DNA of 64,000 bases. Source: Planctomycetota bacterium (GTDB lineage: Bacteria; Planctomycetota; Phycisphaerae; UBA1845; UTPLA1). How positions within the stretch are numbered: position 1 is the stretch's first letter; the number at the start of each line of letters is the position of its first letter. The position numbers and the translations under genes were made by a program. The notes beneath the pieces were generated by a model, which was not told where the DNA came from, ran no database searches, and saw only the letters and a program-made list of their open reading frames with translations. Location: NCBI GenBank assembly GCA_016712275.1, contig JADJRI010000028.1:1-64000 (forward strand), given 5' to 3'. Shown here piece by piece: positions 18,811 through 26,108 of this stretch.

Positions 18811-20615
18811 ATGAAAAAAGCCCGGCATACTTCAGTCTGTCTGGCCCTGAGCCTTTTGACAGCCGTTGTGGTATTCACAGTCTCCGGCAACCCGGCGGCG
18901 CACATGGACACCCTCAGCGACGAAAAGGTTGATGGACAGATTGCCAACAGCCTTCGACAGGACCCATTCTTTGGAAACCGTGAGTTAGCGGCTCCCGCAA
19001 GATTTCGACTGCCGATGTACCTCGATGCCCTGGTGGGCGCGAGTCTCGAGGACGCCAAAGGCGTGCCTTCGCGCAATTTCAGTCGAAGCGTGGCCGTCAT
19101 CACAATCGTGGCAACCGCCGGTCTGGCCTGTTCGCTTTTCGGTTTTGGAACCGGCTGGCTTTCGGCGATCATTCTCGCGATTTCACCCTATTTTCTGGCT
19201 TACTCCGGGCTGGCGGGCACGGAAGGCGATGTGTTCGCCGCCTGCTTCGTGACACTGGCCCTGTGGGCTTATGTCAGCTATTTGCAATCGCCGACCCCGG
19301 CCAAGTGGCTGCTTGCCGGATGCATGCTGGCTTGTGCAATCGGCACCACGATTTTTGCCGTTTACCTTTTGGTTGTGTTTTGGCTTCTCTCGGCCACAAT
19401 GTATTCCGAGCCGACATTCAAACTTTCCAGAATGCCCAATCACACCGCGCGCCTGCATCGGCTCCTTCGGTGGCAACTGGGTGTCATCAGTGTGACATTC
19501 GCTTTGGCCGTCCTGCACAGGTTTCCGCCAGGCCGGATGCAGCTTGACCGGGTTCTTCCCATCGTGCGAATGGCGGCCATTTGCGGCTGGGTGGCGCTGG
19601 CCGCCCTCTGGACGGCGACGGTTTCCTATGTGGTTGTCGTGGGTGTATTATCACGTAGCCGCGAAGAGCGCTTTTGGGGCATGGCCGCATTTGCATTTTG
19701 CACGGTGTTTGTACTAATGCCGGTGCATCTGTTGGATCCGTCGATTGCCAAGGAACTGCTCATCAAGGTCGGTACATGGGACGGCGGATTTCCCTTTGGA
19801 TCGATTATGAGCCATGTTCGTCTTTATTCCGGGATATTTCTTCTGAAAATGACGATCCCGTTGGGCATTGTTGCGATCATTTCAATTGTGTATGGCGTCT
19901 TCAATGAGCGAAATGATGGCAGGTGGCGTTCCATCATCTGGGCCATCCTGCTTTTTCTTTTGTTGCTGTGTTCACTGCCAAACCGACGAAGCCAGAACTT
20001 GATGGCCATTTATCCCTTGATCGCCATTGTGACCGCCGCCGGATTGGCCGGAATAACCCGGCGCGTTCGCGAACTGCGATCCGGACCGATTACGACGCTC
20101 TGGCTTTTGGTTGCGGCTGGATCGGTGGGCTATTTGGGATTTGAATCGTGGCGCGCCCATCCCAATTATCAGCAATATGGTGCCGATATCCTGGCATCTC
20201 GCTTTGATTGGAAATGGCTAGCGCCGAATCCCGCGGCAATCGAAATCTCATTCAGACGTCGGCCGATGGCGTCGAGTCGCTGATGGAATGGTGCGAAGCG
20301 AGCGAACGCGTGAAGCCCGGTTCACGGGTTGTCAGTTATATTTGGGATGAAGCCATCGTAAACGACATGTTGCCCGAGGAAGCACGATTTACGTTTGTGC
20401 CCCGCGGCGTTTCAACTGAAACGGGCGACATACTGTCGCCGCCAGCCATTCACAATGCGGATTTCATTCTTCTCCATTTGAACAATTTCGTCGGATATGA
20501 CGAACGCAGCCCGGACCTGCCGCCATTGGATGAGTTGAACGCGAAGTTTGAACCCGTTTTCACGGTGAAGCGCGGCGACATGGAATTGGCCTGGGTCTAT
20601 GGGCGAAAGCCGTAG
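18811..20615 (+). CDS. Polytopic membrane protein, GT39-like (one frameshift)
   Basis: About 600 residues. It has a cleavable or uncleaved first helix, then an acidic exoplasmic loop (TLSDEKVDGQIANSLRQDP), and about ten further membrane helices. The layout, with a YLDAL/NFSRSVAV start to helix two and TEGDVFAACFVTLALW, resembles dolichyl-phosphate-mannose glycosyltransferase-like (GT39/ArnT) proteins. The C-terminal soluble domain, WCEASERVKPGSRVVSYIWDE onward, follows a missing G at about 20221; with it WLGAESRGNRNLIQTSADG reads through. The ATG at 18811 directly precedes the first hydrophobic helix. The donor and acceptor are unknown, and the GT39 assignment rests on topology plus weak motifs. 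Confidence 0.62.
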
Positions 20616-20669
20616 TTTTTTGAGTCAGCCGCACGCGGCGCTAATCTTCCGGCGCACGACGGGGAAGGC

Positions 20670-20698
20670 CGAAATACGGCGTATTTCGTTCATTTTTT
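20670..20698 (+). terminator. Hairpin plus T-run after GT39-like gene
   Basis: Perfect 8-base arms CGAAATAC/GTATTTCG with a GGC loop (20670-20688), followed by TTCATTTTTT. It lies 55 bases beyond the stop of the membrane protein gene and fits a weak intrinsic terminator, though the stem is A+T-rich. Confidence 0.5.
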
Positions 20699-20699
20699 C

Positions 20700-20720
20700 A
20701 TGATTTTGATCCAAAATCAT
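20700..20720. promoter_or_regulatory. Inverted repeat upstream of HU gene, possible operator
   Basis: Perfect arms ATGATTTT/AAAATCAT around GATCC. It directly follows the hairpin at 20670-20688 in an A+T-rich stretch about 125 bases before the HU start. The position suits a promoter-region binding site or a second terminator hairpin; there is no T-run after it. Confidence 0.4.
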
Positions 20721-20843
20721 CAAGTTTCCTAGAAAATATGCAGTTTTTTGGATATTTCGCCGAATGGATATGTGAAATTCCGCGCCGAAAGGCCGCTGGA
20801 TGCGGCCAGCCACGGAAGGACGAAACCTTTGAAGGAGTATCCC

Positions 20844-21134
20844 ATGGCCCAGTCGAAAAAGATGTCCAAGTCAGCCCTTGTCAGCACCATCGCCGAGAAA
20901 AATGAGATGTCCAAGAAGCAGGTCATCGCATTCATGGACTCGCTGGTGACCGTCGCCTACAAAGAGGCCAAGCACGGATTCACACTTCCCGGAATCGGCA
21001 AACTCGTTCTTGTGAAGCGAAAAGCCCGAATGGGTCGAAACCCGGCAACGGGCGAAACCATCAAGATTCCGGCCAAGACCGTGGTGAAGTTCCGCGTCGC
21101 CAAGGCCGCCAAGGATGCGATCCTCTCGAAGTAA
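20844..21134 (+). CDS. HU family DNA-binding protein
   Basis: A 96-residue nucleoid protein that bends DNA as a dimer. It has the usual helical half (KSALVSTIAEKNEMSKKQVIAFMDSL) and the beta-arm region with GFTLPGIGKLVLVKRKARMGRNPATGE, which includes the GRNPxTGE DNA-wrapping arm, then TIKIPAKTVVKFRVAKAAKDA. The N-terminal extension MAQSKKM is slightly longer than in E. coli HU. GAAGGAG sits 8 bases before the ATG at 20844. It is a single gene with its own A+T-rich upstream region and a palindrome after the stop. Confidence 0.95.
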   Translation: MAQSKKMSKSALVSTIAEKNEMSKKQVIAFMDSLVTVAYKEAKHGFTLPGIGKLVLVKRKARMGRNPATGETIKIPAKTVVKFRVAKAAKDAILSK

Positions 21135-21447
21135 ACACGCGGTTCTCGATCGAGAACCACAGACTCTCATTGACGGATTTCCGCCCGAACGGCACGAGCA
21201 GCGATTCAGATCGCTCGCGTCGCTCGGGCGGCGTTATTGGAATAGACCGATGGAGCGCATTGCTCCGAGGGCCAAGAATGGCCGGCGAGCGCGCAGCGTG
21301 CAGTCAATATCGGAGCTTCCGGCGAGGAACGGCGCGATCCTAATTTACACCGTTACGAAGCGATCGCCATGTTTGAAATGAAATTCGCTGCTCATTAGAC
21401 TGGCATGATGCTCCTCGCCCAACATGCCTCGCGATGGAGAATTCCTG
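21135..21447. other. Intergenic region between HU and lipoprotein gene
   Basis: Apart from the palindrome just after the HU stop, I see no coding region or RNA gene here. The next gene's promoter should lie in the second half, but no clear consensus was recognised. Confidence 0.5.
21141..21158. terminator. Palindrome after HU gene
   Basis: GGTTCTCGA/TCGAGAACC, an 18-base perfect palindrome seven bases after the HU stop codon. It can form a 7-pair stem with a GATC loop. No T-run follows, so it may stabilise the mRNA 3' end instead of terminating alone. Confidence 0.45.
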
Positions 21448-22206
21448 ATGTCCAAGATGAATCGAGTGTTTGTTTGCTGTGGTTTTGCCGCGCTTGTTTC
21501 CGGTTTCGGAATGAGCGGGCAGGGGTGTGATGGGCCGGACTTTTCCGCGCTCGCTGGCCTGTATGCCATCGAACGCGGGTCGATCGAGGCCAAGTTCACA
21601 TTTACAGTGAACAGCAGCGGCGAAGTCGAACAAAGCACCAGTGGCGGCGAACTTGAGCCGCTCGATCCCGCGGATTTTCCCGAAGCACTGGCCGATGTGG
21701 TGGCCCAATGGAATAACGGCCTGGCAGATCTGAATGCGGCGATTGACGAAGCCATGCCGGCTGAAGTCATCGTCACGTTTCCCGGCCCTTATCAAATGCG
21801 AATCGTGAATGCCGACGACGCAACCAAGAATGGCACCGGACTGATTAACGAAAATGCGCAGTATGGCTTCGCGGCCATTCTTGGCGGGGCCGGCGAAGGC
21901 AGCCAGCAGGGCGGCGGCGGAATTCTCGATGTGTCTTCCATCGAAGGCTCGTTTAACGTTTCCGCTAAGACGACTGAGGGTAAAGTGGTGCGCCGGATCA
22001 TCGTCGGTTTAATAGGCTCGAACGACGACAGCCTCTCCTTTGTCGCCGAATTGGCCGTGAATTACACCGGCGCACGAACCGGAGATGTGCCCGCGGGTAA
22101 CACGAATGACAACAGTGATGATGACAACAACAACAACAACAATGGCAACTCGAATGAGAATGATAACAGCAACTCGAATGACAATGACAATTCCAACGCG
22201 CCTTGA
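21448..22206 (+). CDS. Lipoprotein with Asn/Asp/Ser-rich C-terminal tail
   Basis: About 252 residues. The signal segment MNRVFVCCGFAALVSGFGM ends in a probable lipobox SGQGC. The middle is a soluble domain of unknown family (VTFPGPYQMRIVNADDATKNG is typical). The last 40 or so residues are almost only Asn, Asp, Ser, Gly and Glu, encoded by AAC/GAT/AAT-rich DNA at 22100-22200. The start is taken at the ATG at 21448 (MSKMNRVF); an in-frame ATG at 21424 would put eight polar residues before the signal. It is likely anchored to a membrane and exposed to the periplasm or surface. Similar N/D-rich tails are frequent in planctomycete secreted proteins. Confidence 0.75.
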   Translation: MSKMNRVFVCCGFAALVSGFGMSGQGCDGPDFSALAGLYAIERGSIEAKFTFTVNSSGEVEQSTSGGELEPLDPADFPEALADVVAQWNNGLADLNAAIDEAMPAEVIVTFPGPYQMRIVNADDATKNGTGLINENAQYGFAAILGGAGEGSQQGGGGILDVSSIEGSFNVSAKTTEGKVVRRIIVGLIGSNDDSLSFVAELAVNYTGARTGDVPAGNTNDNSDDDNNNNNNGNSNENDNSNSNDNDNSNAP

Positions 22207-22245
22207 TTTCCAGCCGTTGCGCTGAAAACACCGAAATAGAAAAGT

Positions 22246-22290
22246 CCGAAGCGATCGTGCCGGTCACGTCGCTTCGGGCTTTGTTGTTCA
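22246..22290. terminator. Bidirectional terminator between convergent genes
   Basis: Arms CCGAAGCGA (22246-22254) and TCGCTTCGG (22269-22277), with an inner CGTG/CACG stem. On the plus strand GCTTTGTTGTTC follows. On the minus strand ACTTTTCTATTT follows. It sits between the lipoprotein gene (plus) and the PagL-like gene (minus) and fits both. Confidence 0.8.
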
Positions 22291-22303
22291 CTCCATCCAA
22301 AAA

Positions 22304-22942
22304 TCAATTCCAACTGATCGCGAAGCCTGTAAAAACCTGGTGGTCGTTTTGCGCGGGATTCACGCTGTCGAAAATGTAGCCGTTGGACAGGTGGCGAAAT
22401 CGATAGCCGGTTTGCCAGCTTATGTTGTCGGACAATTTCCACTCAAGACCGAGCGTGTTGTCCTGCGTGAAGTTGGTGTGCGATCCCTCCTCCGGAACGC
22501 TGCGGCTGCCGTGCAGGATGCCGCCCGATACTTCCGCAAACAAACCGACCGGTTTTTCCAGCACATCGAACTCGAAAATATAATATCGCACGCCCAATTG
22601 AAACTCTCCCGTTGCCGAGTCGCGTCCGGCCAGGTTGTAATTTCGATAGGGCGTAATCGCGCCGCCGATCGCCAGGCGATCCTCCAGGAAATAATGATAG
22701 TCCACGGCGACCCCAGCGTTGTCGGCCCGGCCGTCGCCATCATGCCAGGGCGTCTCGCCTTTGATGGCGTGGCCGAATGAGCCGCTGACGCCGATTTGAT
22801 GCTGCCCTTTGTGGTGCATGCCGCCGCTGCAACCGGCGATGAAGAATATGGCGATGATCGCCGCACAGGATTGCCGGAACAGCGCGAAGAAAATCTCCTG
22901 CCCGGGGGCACCTGCCCGACACTTTCGTAGCATAGAAAACAT
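22304..22942 (-). CDS. PagL-like lipid A deacylase / acyloxyacyl hydrolase family lipoprotein
   Basis: A 212-residue outer-membrane beta-barrel of the PagL (lipid A 3-O-deacylase) family. The signal segment CAAIIAIFFIAGC fits a lipobox. Alternating beta strands follow, ending in SWQTGYRFRHLSNG, the His-x-Ser-Asn catalytic signature, and a terminal aromatic/Asn residue typical of barrels (AISWN). In studied PagL a glutamate 12 residues after the serine completes the site; here the corresponding region reads DSVNPAQND and the acid is not obvious. ATG at 22942 is chosen because it directly precedes the signal. If active, it implies lipid A in the outer membrane. Confidence 0.78.
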   Translation of the reverse strand: MFSMLRKCRAGAPGQEIFFALFRQSCAAIIAIFFIAGCSGGMHHKGQHQIGVSGSFGHAIKGETPWHDGDGRADNAGVAVDYHYFLEDRLAIGGAITPYRNYNLAGRDSATGEFQLGVRYYIFEFDVLEKPVGLFAEVSGGILHGSRSVPEEGSHTNFTQDNTLGLEWKLSDNISWQTGYRFRHLSNGYIFDSVNPAQNDHQVFTGFAISWN

Positions 22943-23060
22943 GGGACTCTCCACGAAACGATTCCGACGCGGCACGATGCCTGCCGACTTCAACTCCATC
23001 GGTTGCAAGCCGGGGCCGTTTGACATGATAATCGCCGGATCGGAGGCACGGAAACGACCC

Positions 23061-23723
23061 ATGAACATGGCGAACCTCGATGGCATTCAGGCGGCTCTGT
23101 CACGACGGGCATCGCTTCGCAAATGGCGGGCGGTGGCCGGCATCGTGATGGGTGTGCCGCTCTGCTTTGTCGCGCCATTCCTACTCGGAACGCTGTTCTG
23201 GTTCAGTTGCGGAATGCTGTTTGGCTGGCACTCGTGGATCTGGTTTTTCTGGGTATGGCCGCGTTGACGATACCGCTGCTGATTCACCTCGAGTGGCGGA
23301 CCGGGGGCAATTTTCTCGGCGAAGCGGGCCGGGATTTTGCGAAGGATAGCGCGTGGGACGGCCTGGCCATGCTCGGTTTGCCCTTTGGCAGCCCTGCGCT
23401 GGCGATTGCAGCCGCCAACCCGCGCGCGGCGACGGCCGGCTTCATGGAACTGTTTCTCATTGGGCCGAGGTTGTTGGTGCCGGGTGTGCGACATCTCGCG
23501 CTGGCCGCAAGGTTGCGGATGGTCGACACCGTCAGGGCCGCGCGGGTCATGGAGGAAATTGCTGACAGCGTCGTCCGCAATGGTGATGAAATCGCTGCTG
23601 GAGGCCTGGGAGCAGCCCCAGGTTCTCGGCTTTACCATTTATTGGCTGGCCGCGCGAGGCGCTGAGAAGCGTCTCGATGAATCCTGCAAGCCGTTAGACG
23701 GAGCACCGACGAATGAATTATGA
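23061..23723 (+). CDS. Hypothetical membrane protein (frameshifted, C-terminus uncertain)
   Basis: The frame from the ATG at 23061 gives a basic cytoplasmic N-terminus (SRRASLRKWRAVAGI) and two membrane helices (VMGVPLCFVAPFLLGTLFWF; FGWHSWIWFFWV). A one-base loss near 23240-23265 moves to LVFLGMAALTIPLLIHLEW and a soluble domain (LAMLGLPFGSPALAIAAANP). The end is unclear. One frame stops at 23665; another, after a second slip near 23575, reads SLLEAWEQPQVLGFTIYWLAARG and stops at 23721-23723. The second looks more protein-like and overlaps the RidA start by 11 bases, as translationally coupled genes do. Family not recognised. Confidence 0.5.
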
Positions 23724-24138
23724 AAGCCATCGAGCGCCGCCGCCGGTCGGGGCGTTTCCTCATGCGAAGCGCGTGGGAAATCTGCTGTTTCTTTCCGGCA
23801 TCGGTCCGAGGAAGCGCGACAGCAGGGAGATTCCCGGCGTCACGCTCGGCGCGGACGGCGAGATTGTGGACTACGACATCACCGCGCAAACGCTGGCGGT
23901 TTTTGAGAATGTCCGTTTCGTGTTGGAGGATGCCGGCGCGAAGTGGGAAGACATTGCCGACGTGCAGGTCTTTCTGACGAATATGAATAAGGATTTTGCC
24001 ACGTTTAATAAGCTCTATGCCGAGCACTTCGCGGGGCCGGCCAAGCCGAACCCGACGCGGACGACTGTGGAGGTGGGGGCGCTGCCGACGCCAATAGCGG
24101 TGGAGTTGAAAGTGATTGCTTGCATTTCAGCGCGATGA
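23713..24138 (+). CDS. RidA family protein, 2-aminomuconate deaminase-like
   Basis: A 141-residue YjgF/RidA-fold protein. Key features are FLSGIGPRKRDSREIPGVTL, AQTLAVFENVRFVLEDAGA, DVQVFLTNMNKDFATFNKLY and NPTRTTVEVGALPTPIAVE, with the substrate-binding arginine at about residue 116. The GPRKR...IPGVTL insertion is what I associate with the 2-aminomuconate deaminase subgroup and not with generic enamine deaminases. It sits tail-to-tail with the kynurenine formamidase and tryptophan dioxygenase genes, which supports a role in tryptophan catabolism through aminomuconate. Cytoplasmic; probably trimeric as in the family. Confidence 0.85.
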   Translation: MNYESHRAPPPVGAFPHAKRVGNLLFLSGIGPRKRDSREIPGVTLGADGEIVDYDITAQTLAVFENVRFVLEDAGAKWEDIADVQVFLTNMNKDFATFNKLYAEHFAGPAKPNPTRTTVEVGALPTPIAVELKVIACISAR

Positions 24139-24190
24139 GATTCAGAATTGTGTTTTCGGGTACATCAGGGGATGTAACGGTGCAATTCCA

Positions 24191-24874
24191 TTAGAGTTTA
24201 CGCAGAATTGCCCGCACCGGACTCGCGTCGAAACCAACAAGCGGAAGCGGCAGGGCGATCAATTCATACATGCCCGATTGAACGTCTCTGAGAACCAGCC
24301 CTTCAAGTATCGCCATATCATTGCGAAGAAATGCTGCATGGGCCGGCAGGTCTTTGGATGTCATCGGATCGACGCTGGGAGCGTCAGTGCCGATGGTGAT
24401 GACGCCGCGTTCGTTCAGCCAATCGACTAGTGAGGGCTCCAGCCCGGAAAAGTCGTTGTTCCAATTGCGGTGATCTGGAAATGTGCCGGTGGCGATGAGA
24501 ATGCGAGGGGCGATGGCGGCCGTGTCGTCGATGCCCATGCTCGCAAATCCGGCTTTCACCAAGTCAATCGATACACGTGTTCCGGGAATTGCATCGACAT
24601 GAACGACCTGACACGGGCCGATGTAGTATTCAAGTGACCGCTCATGAATCGCGGGCGCGTCTTTTCCGAAGTGATTTGGGCCGTCAGCGTGCGCACCGAG
24701 ATGCACCGTCGTGTGTATCGTTGACAACGTAATATTGTCGCCGCGCTGCATGTCGCAGAGCACTTCGCGTGCGAGCGGCGTATCGCCCGGCCAGACGCCA
24801 ATGTCAGGCGTGATGACCGGCGTGATGTCGTATATTGTGCTGCTCTTATCCATGTCGATTTGCCAGAATTGCAT
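24191..24874 (-). CDS. kynB: Kynurenine formamidase (arylformamidase), cyclase family
   Basis: A 227-residue metal-dependent hydrolase that converts N-formylkynurenine to kynurenine. The family motif is present as TVHLGAHADGPNHFGKDAP, with His/Asp zinc ligands. DITPVITPDIGVWPGDTPL opens the domain and TIGTDAPSVDPMTSKDLPAH is the second conserved block. The ATG at 24874 (MQFWQIDMDKS) overlaps the kynA stop as TGATG, a classic translational coupling signal. An internal ATG seven codons later is the alternative start. The partner upstream is tryptophan dioxygenase, so the pair makes kynurenine from tryptophan. Confidence 0.93.
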   Translation of the reverse strand: MQFWQIDMDKSSTIYDITPVITPDIGVWPGDTPLAREVLCDMQRGDNITLSTIHTTVHLGAHADGPNHFGKDAPAIHERSLEYYIGPCQVVHVDAIPGTRVSIDLVKAGFASMGIDDTAAIAPRILIATGTFPDHRNWNNDFSGLEPSLVDWLNERGVITIGTDAPSVDPMTSKDLPAHAAFLRNDMAILEGLVLRDVQSGMYELIALPLPLVGFDASPVRAILRKL

Positions 24875-25662
24875 CACAGTCGATGTCTGATTGCCCAAAG
24901 GTCGGGAAACACTGGCTGAAACAGGGAACGCTTCAGAAACTCCACTCCGAGCGAACCGCCCGTCCCTTGTTTATTCCCAATCGTTCTCTCAACCACCTTC
25001 ACATGGCGATATCGCCACTCCTGCTGGCCCTCGTCGAAGTCCGTCATCGATTCGAAGAGGATGACGACATCTTCATTGCCCGGCGTCTTGTACAGATTGT
25101 AAATACCCTCCTGCACCTCCACATTCGGCCGTGTCGATTCTGTCACCGGCTTGTCGCGCAGCTCCCGCTGAATGGTGACGCCGCGATGCGCCAGAAAATC
25201 ATAGAAATGGTCCACAACGCTGCGCGCGTTAAACCGCCGTTTCACCTTTTCCAGGCCCGCCGGTTCGTTCTCGCAGGGCTTCATCATTTCCGCCCGCTTT
25301 GATCCGAGCACGAATTCGAACTCACGAAACTGGGCCGATTGAAAACCCGACGAGGTCTCCAGCCGATCGCGAAAACTGGTAAAGGACATCGGCGTCATCG
25401 TTTCTAGAATGTCCAACTGGCCGACGAGTGTCTTCATGATGGTGCGCAATCGCTTCCACGTATGGATGGCGCCGAACAGGTCATTCGACGTAAAATCGTG
25501 GCACACTTTCTCCATCTCGTGCAGCATCAGTCGAAACCACAGCTCGTACGTTTGATGAATGACGATGAACAGCATTTCGTCGTGCTCGGCCGGCGACGAC
25601 ATCGGAACCTGCAATTCAAGCAGTTTGTCAATTTTCAGATAGCTACCGTAGGTCAGCGCCAT
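24874..25662 (-). CDS. kynA: Tryptophan 2,3-dioxygenase
   Basis: A 262-residue heme enzyme that opens the indole ring of tryptophan to give N-formylkynurenine. It shows ALTYGSYLKIDKLLELQ, the substrate pocket motif HQTYELWFRLMLHE, SSGFQSAQFREFE, and WRYRHVKVVERTIG with the proximal heme histidine (about residue 220), followed by the GTGGS substrate loop. The start at 25662 (MALTYGSYL) is chosen because the block begins there; the in-frame extension upstream is Arg/Trp-rich and not family-like. First gene of the kynA-kynB unit. Confidence 0.95.
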   Translation of the reverse strand: MALTYGSYLKIDKLLELQVPMSSPAEHDEMLFIVIHQTYELWFRLMLHEMEKVCHDFTSNDLFGAIHTWKRLRTIMKTLVGQLDILETMTPMSFTSFRDRLETSSGFQSAQFREFEFVLGSKRAEMMKPCENEPAGLEKVKRRFNARSVVDHFYDFLAHRGVTIQRELRDKPVTESTRPNVEVQEGIYNLYKTPGNEDVVILFESMTDFDEGQQEWRYRHVKVVERTIGNKQGTGGSLGVEFLKRSLFQPVFPDLWAIRHRL

Positions 25663-26108
25663 GTTCGGGCTACTCCATCGGCATGGATGCTTCCATGCCA
25701 CCGTTCAATTCGTGGTCATTTCCATGCGGCATTTAGCCGTCGAAACTGATGTTGCCAATCGACCTCATCTTAGCCACGGGTCGATGCAGCCGCGAGTCAA
25801 TCGGCAGGAATTGAAATTCGGCGTGAGACCATAAATCCCGCTTCGTTCATGGGATAGGTAACGGGGTGTGGTTTCCGCCATTAGACCGCGGACTGAAGTA
25901 TCACGAAAATCGGACCCTATGCACGAGGCCGTTCGCTTTTCAAAGCTACAGGGTTCGGCAATCTTGGGCGAAAATGATATGATGGTTGCCGCACGCAACA
26001 GGGGAGCGGCAATTTTCATCACTGGACGGCTTGGTCTGTAAGGCCCGGGGATTTTCTCGCGATTGCGCCCATAATATCCCGCGAATCAGGAAACCAAGGA
26101 GCAACGAC
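25663..26108. other. Intergenic region between kynA and a secreted-protein gene
   Basis: Divergent promoters for kynA (minus) and the secreted protein (plus) should lie here. A CATAAT box at 26069-26074 could serve as a -10 for the plus-strand gene, but no matching -35 was recognised. No RNA gene or coding region is supported. Confidence 0.4.

Noticed and set aside
22100..22206. Possible short tandem repeat array or CRISPR-like sequence in the AAC/GAT-rich stretch
   Set aside because: It is low-complexity coding sequence for an Asn/Asp/Ser-rich protein tail, with no regular repeat-spacer structure.
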